Shown piece after piece: positions 50,685 through 61,196 of a stretch of DNA of 64,000 bases. The stretch comes from Brevibacillus antibioticus (GTDB taxonomy: Bacteria; Bacillota; Bacilli; Brevibacillales; Brevibacillaceae), in the NCBI RefSeq assembly GCF_005217615.1, contig NZ_SZNK01000001.1, positions 4,751,001 to 4,815,000 of the forward strand, in the 5' to 3' direction. Every line of letters begins with the position of its first letter. The stretch's first letter is position 1. The notes below the pieces were generated by a model. That model searched no databases. It worked only from the letters and a program-made list of their open reading frames with translations, and was not told the origin of the DNA. The position numbers and the translations under genes are program-made.

Positions 50685-51455
50685 TTGGAACTTTTACAAC
50701 AAAAGGAGATGATTAAAATAAAAAATTTTTTAACTTACGCTTTATTTCTAATTGTTATATTTGGAGTCGGATTAATTGGATGTTCTTCAAACAATCAGAC
50801 AACTACTGATTCTGTAGGCTCATACAGTAACCAAAATCAAAACCGGGAAGAACTGATTATCACAAATGAAAGTGACACGATTACCATTCCAATTGAACAA
50901 ATCCCTACTATCCGTACATATTTAGAAGAATACACTACCAGTGCATCTGAACGAAAAACTGAAATAGATCGCATGAGAGTTAACCCACTCCCTAATCCCA
51001 ACGCTACCTACGCAGTAATAAGTTACAGTTGTGGAATAAAGTTATGTGACAATGTTCTTGTAAACTATAAAAATGATCAGGTCACATCTATCCCCCTCCC
51101 GCAATCAAGCTTTTTTCAGGAGGCCCTATTTACGGTCGATAACAAATATTTAGCTATAAAACTCGGGAAAAATGAAGGATCAACTGTAAGCAAAAGTAGT
51201 GTAGTGATAATTGACACTGTCGAAACTAAGAACGCGGAGTTTCAAAATAATAGCGAAATAATCAACCAGATAACTAATGGAAATTTCACCGTACCCATTC
51301 GTAGTTTGCAGTGGCAAAATGATACAACGTTAAAAGTAACGATTCCCGATATAAAGGACTACTCGTTTCAAAATATTGAAAAATGGATTAACGGGGAAAG
51401 TGAAACTAAAACCAAAGAAGTAAAAATTACTTTGGCGAGTATTCCAAATGAGTAA
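50685..51455 (+). CDS. AT-rich lipoprotein of unknown function
   Basis: 256 residues: a hydrophobic N-terminus ending in the lipobox LIGC (Cys33), Ser/Asn/Gln-rich linker, then a beta-propeller-like domain with NATYAVISYSCGIKLC, DNKYLAIKLG and VVIIDTVE. A TTG start at 50685 follows AGAGGG. Base composition is clearly more AT-rich than the surrounding genes, suggesting recent acquisition. Confidence 0.72.
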   Translation: MELLQQKEMIKIKNFLTYALFLIVIFGVGLIGCSSNNQTTTDSVGSYSNQNQNREELIITNESDTITIPIEQIPTIRTYLEEYTTSASERKTEIDRMRVNPLPNPNATYAVISYSCGIKLCDNVLVNYKNDQVTSIPLPQSSFFQEALFTVDNKYLAIKLGKNEGSTVSKSSVVIIDTVETKNAEFQNNSEIINQITNGNFTVPIRSLQWQNDTTLKVTIPDIKDYSFQNIEKWINGESETKTKEVKITLASIPNE

Positions 51456-51540
51456 CCTAGAATATTGATGAGACAAATGTTACTTTTGGGACGTCCACTC
51501 CTATTTAAAGTGAACGTTCTCTCTATGTTTGTTATCTTCA

Positions 51541-52080
51541 TTATTTCTTCAGGATGAAATCAGACATGACTGCCTTTTCCCATTGAATTCCTTTTATACC
51601 TACATTGGTGTAAAGCGTTATGTAGTTCGCATCTTCAATTACCGCTTTCAAATGAAAATTCATGTCCTTGGGCTGCAAATATTCATCATACAGCTTTTGG
51701 TAGTTGGGATCGTTCTTTTCTTTTGCGGCTTTGATGTAGTCCACGGTGCCAGGGTCTTTCTCAAAGTTTTTGTACTTCACTTGATACCCGAATGTCGCTT
51801 CTACTTTTCCGTCCACTGTCTTCTCTTCATAATCCGATAGTGTAAACTCCAGCAGCTCATAGTAAGGGGAGAAAGCTTTCTTGCTCTCTTCTTCCATATA
51901 GCTCGCGATTTGGTTATAGGTTGAAGAGTTATCGACCGATTGTTTCGGTTTTGTCCCAGTATTCTGTACTTCTTTTACAGGTGGCGAGGCTGTCTGATTT
52001 TGTACGCCCGCATCTGAGCTGCAACCGCTGAAGAAAACCGCTAATGCCATAGCCATACATCCTACAGTCACTTTTTTCAA
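51541..52080 (-). CDS. Lipoprotein of unknown function
   Basis: 179 residues; signal peptide with lipobox FFSGC (Cys20), Thr/Lys/Gln-rich linker, then a charged domain (YELLEFTLSDYEEKTVDGKVEATFGYQVKYKN, DMNFHLKAVIEDANYITLYTN). No family recognised. It converges with the other lipoprotein gene. Confidence 0.75.
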   Translation of the reverse strand: MKKVTVGCMAMALAVFFSGCSSDAGVQNQTASPPVKEVQNTGTKPKQSVDNSSTYNQIASYMEEESKKAFSPYYELLEFTLSDYEEKTVDGKVEATFGYQVKYKNFEKDPGTVDYIKAAKEKNDPNYQKLYDEYLQPKDMNFHLKAVIEDANYITLYTNVGIKGIQWEKAVMSDFILKK

Positions 52081-52156
52081 AAGAAATCCCCCCTTATTTC
52101 GTTCGTCATTTGATATACGTTATACATTTCAAGCATGCTACACGTCTCAACAAAAA

Positions 52157-52192
52157 AAGAAAAAACCTTGATACACCAAGGTTTTTTCTTCG
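52157..52192. terminator. Bidirectional terminator beside tRNA-Arg
   Basis: Stem aaaaaaccttg/caaggtttttt (about 52160-52170, 52178-52188). Confidence 0.75.
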
Positions 52193-52196
52193 ATGG

Positions 52197-52270
<74 letters not shown>

Positions 52271-52320
52271 GTGATACTTACATTCACTTCCATTATAGTG
52301 AGATTGCTCGTTTTTAGCAA

Positions 52321-52356
52321 TCAAGGACCAGGGTGAATATGCCCTGGTCCTTCTTC
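52321..52356 (-). terminator. Terminator after the YcdB-like fragment
   Basis: Stem aaggaccaggg/ccctggtcctt (52323-52333, 52342-52352) with a T-rich minus-strand side. Confidence 0.65.
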
Positions 52357-52371
52357 ATCTCTGTCCATTCA

Positions 52372-52863
52372 TCACCGTTTTTCTTGTACGCCTTCAAGTA
52401 CAGCTCCGGTTATCGCTTCAATAGATGTCTCGATTCCTTTTTCCTTGTTCACATGGTATACAAGAAGCGGCTGCATGTCAGCTGTGCCGTTCCAGATATA
52501 TGCAAGTGCCAGCGACTTGTTTTTTTTCATTGTTGCCTCAGCAGCTTCCTTGGAAATCGCTTTGGCAGGGTCGGGGAAGCTAGTGGCTTGTTGCCCAAAT
52601 GAACCTGACATGCCTACAACTTCTCCCGTGCCTGTATCGACAATCACCTCATAAGTGTGGTCGATTACGGAGATACCCTGATACATCTTGTTAAAATGGA
52701 ATCGGATCTCTGCTGCTTCCCTTTTGATGCCTGTCAACTCCAGCTCTTTGATCGACTCGTCCAGGTAACGTTGCAGATGCTCAATCACAGATGGTAAGAA
52801 TTAAACAGTCAGGTAGTGTTGTTGATAGATACTTCTCATTTTTTGATTGAGGTCGTCATCCAT
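52372..52863 (-). pseudogene. YcdB/YcdC-like gene interrupted by an in-frame stop
   Basis: ATG 52863 has AAAGGAGG upstream and opens MDDDLNQKMRSIYQQHYLTV, then TAA at 52803-52801. In the same frame after 4 codons, from 52788, it continues VIEHLQRYLDESIKELEL... for 138 residues. That part aligns with the C-terminus of the neighbouring 505-residue YcdB-like protein (FHFNKMYQGISVIDHTYEV, compare FVKMHQGIPVNDRSFYV). The GTG at 52788 has no ribosome site. The simplest reading is a truncated, stop-interrupted paralogue. Confidence 0.6.
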
Positions 52864-52908
52864 GCGCACATCCTCCTTTCCCGTATGTTGTTCGATCCTT
52901 GATCAAGA

Positions 52909-54426
52909 TCAGTCGGTTTTTTTATCCTTATCTTGAATAATTTTTCCAGTAGATGCATCTATTTGACCATCGAACCATTTATACTCGCTCGCTAGTTTGT
53001 ATACCAAGACCGCTTGGTTGCCGTTATTTTCAGGATAAAAATACTCCAGTTGAAATTGCTTCAGGTATTCCTGAGCTGCCTGTTCTGCAGTGACTCCTGC
53101 CTTTAGATCAGGTAACTGTTCGACGAAATCCGTTTCGCTGGTCGTTCCCATCGTCATGACCTTTCCGTTTACGATGTTGACATAGAAGCTTCTGTCGTTT
53201 ACGGGTATCCCTTGATGCATCTTGACGAATTCAAATTGGAATGTCCCACGTTCCTCTCCTTTCAGAAAACTTGTATCACTGATTTCCATCATTTCCTCTA
53301 TATCAGTTGGTACATATTTTTCCATTTCCTTGATGGCCTGCGCGCGTGCTTCTTCCCTCGTCATACTATTTTTCTCGATTATTCTCGGTACTTGTTTAGA
53401 AAAGGACAGAATCTCTCCTGTTTTCTCCATTACTTTTACTTCCGTTTCATCGTCTGTATCTTCCTTCCATATAAATGCCTTGACCCCCGTTTTCGGAAAA
53501 CTCTCTTCCTCCCATTCCTCTGCTTTTATGTCTACGTTATGTTCCTGTTTCACGTAAGCGGAAACGTCCTCTTTTGTTTTTGCTGTCAGTTTTTTAGCTT
53601 GCGGCGTAACTTTAATGAGTTCTCCTGTCAGGTTATACTTCTGTTGTGGGACGTCCAAGGGCTTCCCTGTCGTTGCATCCAGATACCCTGAAAACATGGG
53701 CTCATACGTAAGCAGCTTCTTATCTGCCCAATAGGTCAACTTCAAGTGGGAAGCAACTGTTTTTATCATTTGTTCCTTTGACAATGCTTCTTTTGGTTGG
53801 GGAAAAGAGGTCTTTTCGAATGAAGGGGTCTCGTAGGAAAATTCGGAATCCGGTACATGAACGGAACCACCAGACACAACCTCCCCTTTGGCATTGAGCT
53901 TGATACCTACACTCAGATTCGGATACAGTAAACCATTTATTGATTTAGAAAAGACAACACCGTGCTGTTCCGTAAAGGTTGGATTAAGCTGATAACCATC
54001 CATATCTGCACCGTACCACTCTTTCAAAAAGGCAGTTGCCTTTTCTTTCGACTCCTTCCACGTTGGTATCTTTCCGTCTTGTGTTTCTTCGTCGAGCCTG
54101 AAACCAATTAATTTCCCAGAGTTCGCTTCAAATTGCATCTGTACCATTGGATTTTCTTGGTCCTTCTCTTTTCTAAGCTGAACAAAGATGATGTTGGCCC
54201 TCTCTTTATCAACCGTTACCGTTTTGAACGTATACTCCTTGAGATACGGTAATAGCTTCCCGGCTTTGGCTAGTGATTCCTCTACCTTTTTCATGACATC
54301 ATCCGCTACATTTGCTTGATTTGCTGCTGCCAGATACTCTCCTTGCTGGGCTGACGCTACAGGTGTTGAGACCAGCACACACATGGCTCCCATCATACAA
54401 ACTGCCTGCGAAATTGTTTTCTTCAT
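52909..54426 (-). CDS. Secreted YcdB/YcdC-domain protein (PepSY-like)
   Basis: 505 residues; signal peptide with cleavage near STPVASA-QQ (about 26), then repeated PepSY/YcdB units, each with a helix and a basic strand: LGFR...DEET, HLKLTYWADKKLL, MHQGIPVNDRSFYV and VLVYKLASEYKWFDGQIDASTGKI. Such proteins occur at the Bacillales surface and include putative inhibitors or peptidase propeptides; no catalytic motif is seen. A fragment of the same family follows 46 bases downstream. Confidence 0.82.
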   Translation of the reverse strand: MKKTISQAVCMMGAMCVLVSTPVASAQQGEYLAAANQANVADDVMKKVEESLAKAGKLLPYLKEYTFKTVTVDKERANIIFVQLRKEKDQENPMVQMQFEANSGKLIGFRLDEETQDGKIPTWKESKEKATAFLKEWYGADMDGYQLNPTFTEQHGVVFSKSINGLLYPNLSVGIKLNAKGEVVSGGSVHVPDSEFSYETPSFEKTSFPQPKEALSKEQMIKTVASHLKLTYWADKKLLTYEPMFSGYLDATTGKPLDVPQQKYNLTGELIKVTPQAKKLTAKTKEDVSAYVKQEHNVDIKAEEWEEESFPKTGVKAFIWKEDTDDETEVKVMEKTGEILSFSKQVPRIIEKNSMTREEARAQAIKEMEKYVPTDIEEMMEISDTSFLKGEERGTFQFEFVKMHQGIPVNDRSFYVNIVNGKVMTMGTTSETDFVEQLPDLKAGVTAEQAAQEYLKQFQLEYFYPENNGNQAVLVYKLASEYKWFDGQIDASTGKIIQDKDKKTD

Positions 54427-54488
54427 AGGTTACTCTCCTTTTTATTGGTTACGTGGATGCTGCATGATCTTTTTTGTACATTGACTTA

Positions 54489-54514
54489 TTCGTAAAAACA
54501 TTCAAAAGGTTACA
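54489..54514 (-). promoter_or_regulatory. ECF-like promoter candidate of the YcdB-like gene
   Basis: Minus strand TGTAAC (54514-54509), 16 bases, CGAA (54492-54489). This has the shape of Bacillus sigma-X/W promoters (TGTAAC/TGAAAC-N16-17-CGAC/CGTA). Weak evidence by itself. Confidence 0.35.
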
Positions 54515-54546
54515 ATTTCCAGAAAAACAAATTTAAGGATCCAAAC

Positions 54547-54584
54547 AAAAAAACCTTACTGTACAAGCTAAGGTTTTCTTGTAT
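54547..54584 (-). terminator. Terminator of aceA
   Basis: Stem aaaacctta/taaggtttt (about 54550-54558 and 54569-54577) with a T run on the minus strand. Confidence 0.7.
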
Positions 54585-54589
54585 CTTTT

Positions 54590-55879
54590 TTAGTTATGAG
54601 CGAATTGCTCCTCTTCAGTAGACCCGCTGAGCGCAGTCGTGGAGGAATTGCCGCCAGAGATAACTTGCGCAACCTCATCGAAATACCCGGTACCCACTTC
54701 ACGCTGATGACGAGTCGCCGTATAGCCATGTACTTCGCTGGCAAACTCAGCCTGCTGCAATTCAGAGTAGGCTGCCATTCCGCGGTCACGATAGCCGCGC
54801 GCCAGTTCAAACATGCCGTAATTCAGGGAGTGGAAGCCAGCAAGTGTGACAAATTGGAACTTGTAGCCCATCTCACCGATCTCTTCCTGGAAGCGAGCGA
54901 TGGTCTGTTCATCCAGCTTCTTTTTCCAGTTGAAGGATGGGGAGCAATTGTAAGCTAACAGCTTGCCCGGGTATTTGGCATGGATCGCTTCCGCAAAACG
55001 GCGTGCTTCCTCTAGATTCGGCTCAGAAGTCTCGCACCAGATCAAATCTGCATAGGGAGCATATGCAAGGCCACGGGCAATCGCTGCATCCAATCCACCG
55101 CGTAAACGGAAGAAGCCTTCTGCTGTTCGTTCACCTGTCAGGAATGGTTTATCCTGCTCGTCGATGTCGCTGGTGATCAAGAAAGCGCCATTGGCATCGG
55201 TACGTGCCACGATAATCGTCGGAACTCCCATCACATCTGCCGCAAATCGGGCGGAAATCAGGTTACGGACGGCTGCTTGCGTCGGAATCAGTACCTTCCC
55301 ACCCATATGGCCGCATTTTTTCTCGGAAGCCAGCTGGTCTTCAAAATGCACCCCTGCTGCACCCGCTTCAATCATACCCTTCATCAATTCGAAGACGTTC
55401 AGCGGCCCACCAAAGCCCGCTTCTGCGTCCGCTACGATCGGAGCAAACCAATTCGTCTCGGTACCCCCTTCTGATTGATCGATCTGATCCGCCCGTTGCA
55501 ATGCCTGATTAATTCTTTTTACGACTTGTGGAACACTATTTGCCGGGTAGAGGCTTTGATCAGGATACATTTGACCAGACAGATTGGCATCGGCCGCTAC
55601 CTGCCAGCCACTCAAATAAATCACTTTTAGTCCCGCCTTTACCTGCTGAATCGCTTGATTCCCGGTCAAAGCCCCCAACGCTTTAATATGGTGCTCGGTA
55701 TGCAAGAGGCCCCACAGACGCTCTGCCCCTAGACGAGCCAGCGTATGCTCGATTTGTATAGAGCCGCGCAAACGAACGACACTTTCTGCCGTATACGGGC
55801 GTGTAATTCCCTGAAACCGCTCCCCCTGCCAGCTCTGCTCCACCTGTTGAATCGCTTCTTGCTTGTTTACTTTCGTCAT
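54590..55879 (-). CDS. aceA: Isocitrate lyase
   Basis: First enzyme of the glyoxylate shunt: isocitrate to glyoxylate and succinate. The active-site loop KKCGHMGGK (catalytic Cys) is complete, as are [10 protein letters not shown] and [18 protein letters not shown] and [12 protein letters not shown]. 429 residues from ATG 55879, which has GGGGG 6-10 bases upstream; ATG 55885 is close by. It lies 12 bases after aceB. Confidence 0.96.
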   Translation of the reverse strand: MTKVNKQEAIQQVEQSWQGERFQGITRPYTAESVVRLRGSIQIEHTLARLGAERLWGLLHTEHHIKALGALTGNQAIQQVKAGLKVIYLSGWQVAADANLSGQMYPDQSLYPANSVPQVVKRINQALQRADQIDQSEGGTETNWFAPIVADAEAGFGGPLNVFELMKGMIEAGAAGVHFEDQLASEKKCGHMGGKVLIPTQAAVRNLISARFAADVMGVPTIIVARTDANGAFLITSDIDEQDKPFLTGERTAEGFFRLRGGLDAAIARGLAYAPYADLIWCETSEPNLEEARRFAEAIHAKYPGKLLAYNCSPSFNWKKKLDEQTIARFQEEIGEMGYKFQFVTLAGFHSLNYGMFELARGYRDRGMAAYSELQQAEFASEVHGYTATRHQREVGTGYFDEVAQVISGGNSSTTALSGSTEEEQFAHN

Positions 55880-55905
55880 TTTCATTTCCCCCACTCTTTT
55901 TAATT

Positions 55906-57513
55906 TTACAAATAGCGATAACCCGGTACTGTTAGGAAGTCCTCAAAATCTTCTGACGTTACCAATTGCAAGAACAGATCACCAGCAATCGGATACTTGC
56001 TGTTGTCGTACCTCTCTTGGCCAATTGCCTGCTTGATTGCTTGCAGCTCCTCACTCAACCACTGCTTTATCAAGCCTTCTGTCACCTTTCTCCCATCCTG
56101 CAAGGCTCCGTGACGATGACGAATCCATTGCCAGACTTGTGCCCGCGAAATTTCTGCTGTAGCCGCATCCTCCATCAGATTGTTGATCGGCACAGCCCCA
56201 GAGCCTCGCAACCAAGCCTCGATGTACTGCATGCCTACGCTTATGTTCGTACGAACACCCGCTTCTGTAATCGTGCCCTCTGGGACTGCCAGAAGATGTT
56301 TAGCAGATACGTCTACGTCTTCACGTTTGTACCAGATTTGGTTCGGCTCTCTCATCAAGCGATCGAATACTTCCATGGCTACTGGCACTAGCCCAGGGTG
56401 AGCAACCCACGTCCCATCATGTCCATCGTACGCTTCCCGCTCTTTGTCAGCGCGCACTTTGGCGATAGCTTCTGCATTTTGTACTGGGTCATTTTTCACC
56501 GGAATTTGTGCAGCCATTCCGCCAATGCAAGGCGCCAGACGTTTATGGCAAGTCTTCACAGCCAGCGTGGTGTATGCTTTCATGAACGGAACTGTCATGG
56601 TTACTTGCGCACGATCCGGTGTAATCACATCTGGCTGATTCCGCAGCTTTTTGATATAGCTGAAAATGTAATCCCAACGTCCGCAATTCAGTCCTGCACT
56701 ATGCTCGCGCAGCTCATACAGAATCTCATCCATCTCAAAAGCCGCGAGAATCGTTTCGATTAATACTGTCGCGCGAATTGAGCCGCGTGGAATATTTAAT
56801 TCATCCTGCGCGAAAAGGAAGATATCGTTCCAGAGGCGGGCCTCCAAATGGCTCTCCAGTTTCGGTAAGTAGAAATACGGTGCTGTCTGATTCGCGATAA
56901 GAGCATCTACGTTGTGATAAAAGTAAAGTCCAAAGTCAAGCAGGCTGCCGGAGATCGGTTTTTGATCAAGGAGGATGTGCTTTTCTTCAAGATGCCAGCC
57001 ACGAGGACGCACGATCAAAACCGCTGTCTTTTCATTGAGGGTGTATGATTTGCCTTGTGGACTGATGTAAGAGATATTGCGGCGTACTGCATCCTTCATG
57101 TTGATTTGGCCTTGGATGGTGTTCTCCCAGGTCGGTGAGTTCGCGTCCTCAAAATCAGCCATGAAAAGCCGAGCACCCGAGTTCAGTGCATTGATGACCA
57201 TTTTCCGGTCACCCGAAGGTCCTGTAATCTCCACCCGTCTGTCCTGCAAATCTTTGGGCAATGGAGCAACAGTCCAATCTCCTTTACGAATGTCCGCTGT
57301 TTCCTGTAGAAAATCGGGCAGTTGCCCTGCATCGATCTGCAATTGACGCTCCACGCGTTTAGCCAACAATTGTTGGCGTCTGTCGCCAAACCTTTGCTCC
57401 AGCTTCATCACGAATTGAATCGCTTCTGGTGTCAGGATATCTTGATAACCGGGGTGCATTTCACCGGAAATCTGCACCTCCAGCGGATATGGATTCGTTG
57501 GTACGGTAGTCAA
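55906..57513 (-). CDS. aceB: Malate synthase A
   Basis: Condenses glyoxylate with acetyl-CoA. 535 residues; signatures [57 protein letters not shown] and [11 protein letters not shown] are typical. aceBA form a two-gene operon for growth on acetate or fatty acids. Confidence 0.97.
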   Translation of the reverse strand: MTTVPTNPYPLEVQISGEMHPGYQDILTPEAIQFVMKLEQRFGDRRQQLLAKRVERQLQIDAGQLPDFLQETADIRKGDWTVAPLPKDLQDRRVEITGPSGDRKMVINALNSGARLFMADFEDANSPTWENTIQGQINMKDAVRRNISYISPQGKSYTLNEKTAVLIVRPRGWHLEEKHILLDQKPISGSLLDFGLYFYHNVDALIANQTAPYFYLPKLESHLEARLWNDIFLFAQDELNIPRGSIRATVLIETILAAFEMDEILYELREHSAGLNCGRWDYIFSYIKKLRNQPDVITPDRAQVTMTVPFMKAYTTLAVKTCHKRLAPCIGGMAAQIPVKNDPVQNAEAIAKVRADKEREAYDGHDGTWVAHPGLVPVAMEVFDRLMREPNQIWYKREDVDVSAKHLLAVPEGTITEAGVRTNISVGMQYIEAWLRGSGAVPINNLMEDAATAEISRAQVWQWIRHRHGALQDGRKVTEGLIKQWLSEELQAIKQAIGQERYDNSKYPIAGDLFLQLVTSEDFEDFLTVPGYRYL

Positions 57514-57567
57514 AAGAGCTCCTCCTCCCTCACCCTAAAGTTATTATGATACAGATCAATAAAAAGT

Positions 57568-57584
57568 TTTTTATTATATAACAG
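57568..57584. repeat. 17-bp direct repeat, copy A, before aceB
   Basis: tttttattatataacag, identical to 57803-57819. On the minus strand both copies contain TATAAT in the -10 position of a promoter region; here the -35 is weak. Confidence 0.6.
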
Positions 57585-57603
57585 TAGTGACAAAAAAATG
57601 TCC

Positions 57604-57756
57604 TTACTCCTGATACCCGCTGCCACTGCAATGGCTGCAGCTTACATGCCCGTCTCCCAAGCAGTTGTGGCAAGCCGCTCCGTTGGCATCATGACCAACG
57701 CCTCCACATCTTGGGCAATTTTGTTCTCCATTTCCTTCACACCGATAGCAGTCCAT
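57604..57756 (-). CDS. 50-residue DnaJ-type zinc-finger protein
   Basis: On the minus strand ATG 57756 has GGAGG 8 bases upstream. The protein has four C-x2-C-x-G-x-G units, at C3/C6, C14/C17, C29/C32 and C40/C43 (EGNG, GGVG, LGDG, SGSG), exactly the spacing of the DnaJ/Hsp40 cysteine-rich domain, and nothing else: no J domain and no substrate domain. It ends in YQE-TAA. A good promoter lies ~50 bases upstream. Small proteins of this type are known as chaperone-like zinc modules in other contexts, but this one is not recognised. Confidence 0.8.
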   Translation of the reverse strand: MDCYRCEGNGEQNCPRCGGVGHDANGAACHNCLGDGHVSCSHCSGSGYQE

Positions 57757-57802
57757 TCCCCATTCCTCCATTTCTGTATTAAAACAATATTCTTAAAATT
57801 TG

Positions 57803-57819
57803 TTTTTATTATATAACAG
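57803..57819. repeat. 17-bp direct repeat, copy B, before the zinc-finger gene
   Basis: tttttattatataacag, identical to 57568-57584; on the minus strand it contains the TATAAT -10 of the zinc-finger gene promoter. Confidence 0.6.
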
Positions 57820-57836
57820 AGATTAGTACAGTGCAA
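57808..57836 (-). promoter_or_regulatory. Promoter of the DnaJ-type zinc-finger gene
   Basis: TTGCAC (57836-57831), 17 bases, TATAAT (57813-57808) on the minus strand. Confidence 0.7.
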
Positions 57837-57880
57837 CACGTTTTTTAAAATATTCAACCTGTATTAGTACACAATATAAA

Positions 57881-57916
57881 ACAGCCCTTGACCCGTTATA
57901 GATCAAGAGCTGCTTT
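57881..57916 (-). terminator. Terminator of serS
   Basis: On the minus strand agcagctcttgatc pairs with gggtcaagggctgt and is followed by TTTT. Directly after the serS stop. Confidence 0.7.
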
Positions 57917-57932
57917 TCAAATCTAGTGCTTA

Positions 57933-59510
<1,578 letters not shown>

Positions 59511-59573
59511 TTGTTAACTGTACTACAGGTTCTATACGTATGTAAAGAGCAGCCCGCCCCGATATTTACAGAA

Positions 59574-59612
59574 AAAAGAAGATCGGCACCTTTTCACGGC
59601 CGATCTTCCGGT
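59574..59612 (-). terminator. Terminator of pdxT
   Basis: Stem gaagatcggc/gccgatcttc (59578-59587, 59599-59608) followed on the minus strand by TTTTTT. Confidence 0.8.
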
Positions 59613-59619
59613 ATGACAG

Positions 59620-60195
59620 CTAGCTTCTGTATTCCCTGACCATGTCGAGGAAGTATTTGTGCAGTCTTGTATCTTCGGTCAATTCTGGGTGAAAGGCTGC
59701 TGCCAAATAGTGACCGCTTCGGGCGACAACAATCTTGTCTTCGTACTTGGCCAAGACTTGACCGTTCTCTCCCAGTTCCATGATATACGGTGCCCGGATG
59801 AACACTGCCGGGTAATCTGCCCCCACATCGGCAACAGGCATCAAGACTTCAAAGCTCTCCTTTTGGCGACCAAAAGCATTCCGTTCGACTTTGATATCCA
59901 TCAAGCCTAAATGGCAATCGTCTTGCCCTTGAATCCGTTTCGCCAGAAGAATCGCTCCTGCGCAAGTTCCAAAGATCGGTTTGTTCGCCTTACCGAACTC
60001 TTGAACCGCCTCCATGAATCCGTACTTGTGCATCAGCTTGCTAATCGTGGTGCTCTCTCCGCCGGGAATGACCAGCCCGTCTAGGTCGTCCAATTCTTCT
60101 ACTTTTTTGACTGAGATAGCAGCGGCACCAACTTCTTCTAGTAGTCGCACATGTTCTGCTACAGCTCCTTGTAGAGCGAGTACACCGATTTTCAT
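59620..60195 (-). CDS. pdxT: Pyridoxal 5'-phosphate synthase glutaminase subunit
   Basis: 191 residues; class I glutamine amidotransferase-like fold with nucleophile Cys in IFGTCAGAILLAK and the His-Glu pair in HPELTED. Gives ammonia to PdxS. ATG 60195 has AAGGTGAG upstream. It follows pdxS by 10 bases. Confidence 0.97.
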   Translation of the reverse strand: MKIGVLALQGAVAEHVRLLEEVGAAAISVKKVEELDDLDGLVIPGGESTTISKLMHKYGFMEAVQEFGKANKPIFGTCAGAILLAKRIQGQDDCHLGLMDIKVERNAFGRQKESFEVLMPVADVGADYPAVFIRAPYIMELGENGQVLAKYEDKIVVARSGHYLAAAFHPELTEDTRLHKYFLDMVREYRS

Positions 60196-60205
60196 GCTAC
60201 TCACC

Positions 60206-61090
60206 TTACCAGCCCCGCTCTTGCATGCGATCAGCTTCACGGATTTTGGAGATTTCGATTCCTGGCATTGCTGTTCCCAGACCTTTAGATACGCGAGCAA
60301 TCAGTTCGTAATCTGTGTAGTGGGTGGTTGCTTCCACAATCGCGCGGGCAAACTTCTCTGGATTCTCTGATTTAAAGATACCAGAGCCAACAAACACGCC
60401 ATCGGAGCCCAATTGCATCATCAAGGCAGCATCTGCTGGTGTTGCTACTCCACCTGCTGCGAAGTTTACAACTGGCAGCTTACCTGTTTTGTGTACCTCT
60501 TCAAGCAGTTCGTATGGGGCACCCAGGTTTTTGGCTTCTGCCATCAGTTCATCGTAGGACATTGCTTGTACTTTGCGGACTTGTGACATCATCGTGCGCA
60601 TGTGACGAACAGCCTCTACAATGTTTCCGGTTCCTGGCTCACCTTTTGTGCGGATCATGGATGCACCTTCCCCGATACGGCGGAGGGCTTCACCCAGATC
60701 ACGGGCGCCACATACAAACGGTACGGTGAACTCTTTTTTATTGATATGGTACAAGTCATCTGCTGGAGTGAGTACTTCACTCTCATCGAGATAATCCACA
60801 CCCAGAGATTCGAGAACACGGGCTTCAACAAAATGACCGATACGAGCCTTGGCCATAACAGGGATCGAAACAGCATTCAGTACTTCCTCTACAATGCTAA
60901 GGTCAGCCATACGCGCAACTCCACCAGCTGCACGAATGTCAGACGGTACACGTTCCAAAGCCATTACAGCAACAGCACCCGCTGCTTCTGCAATTTTCGC
61001 TTGTTCAGCATTCACGACGTCCATAATGACGCCGCCTTTTTGCATTTCAGCCATACCTCTTTTAACGCGGGACGTTCCTACTTGTACCAT
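60206..61090 (-). CDS. pdxS: Pyridoxal 5'-phosphate synthase subunit PdxS
   Basis: 294 residues; lyase subunit building PLP from ribose 5-phosphate and glyceraldehyde 3-phosphate. Sequence blocks [48 protein letters not shown] and [19 protein letters not shown] are nearly invariant in the family. Forms a dodecamer with pdxT, encoded next. Confidence 0.98.
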   Translation of the reverse strand: MVQVGTSRVKRGMAEMQKGGVIMDVVNAEQAKIAEAAGAVAVMALERVPSDIRAAGGVARMADLSIVEEVLNAVSIPVMAKARIGHFVEARVLESLGVDYLDESEVLTPADDLYHINKKEFTVPFVCGARDLGEALRRIGEGASMIRTKGEPGTGNIVEAVRHMRTMMSQVRKVQAMSYDELMAEAKNLGAPYELLEEVHKTGKLPVVNFAAGGVATPADAALMMQLGSDGVFVGSGIFKSENPEKFARAIVEATTHYTDYELIARVSKGLGTAMPGIEISKIREADRMQERGW

Positions 61091-61196
61091 TACAAATACC
61101 CCCTACATCATGAGTCAGAACCGAAACTGTTATGCGGTGTTATGGTTCCTGTTACCGTCATTGTAAACGATAGATGTAGGGGAAAACAATAGTTAT

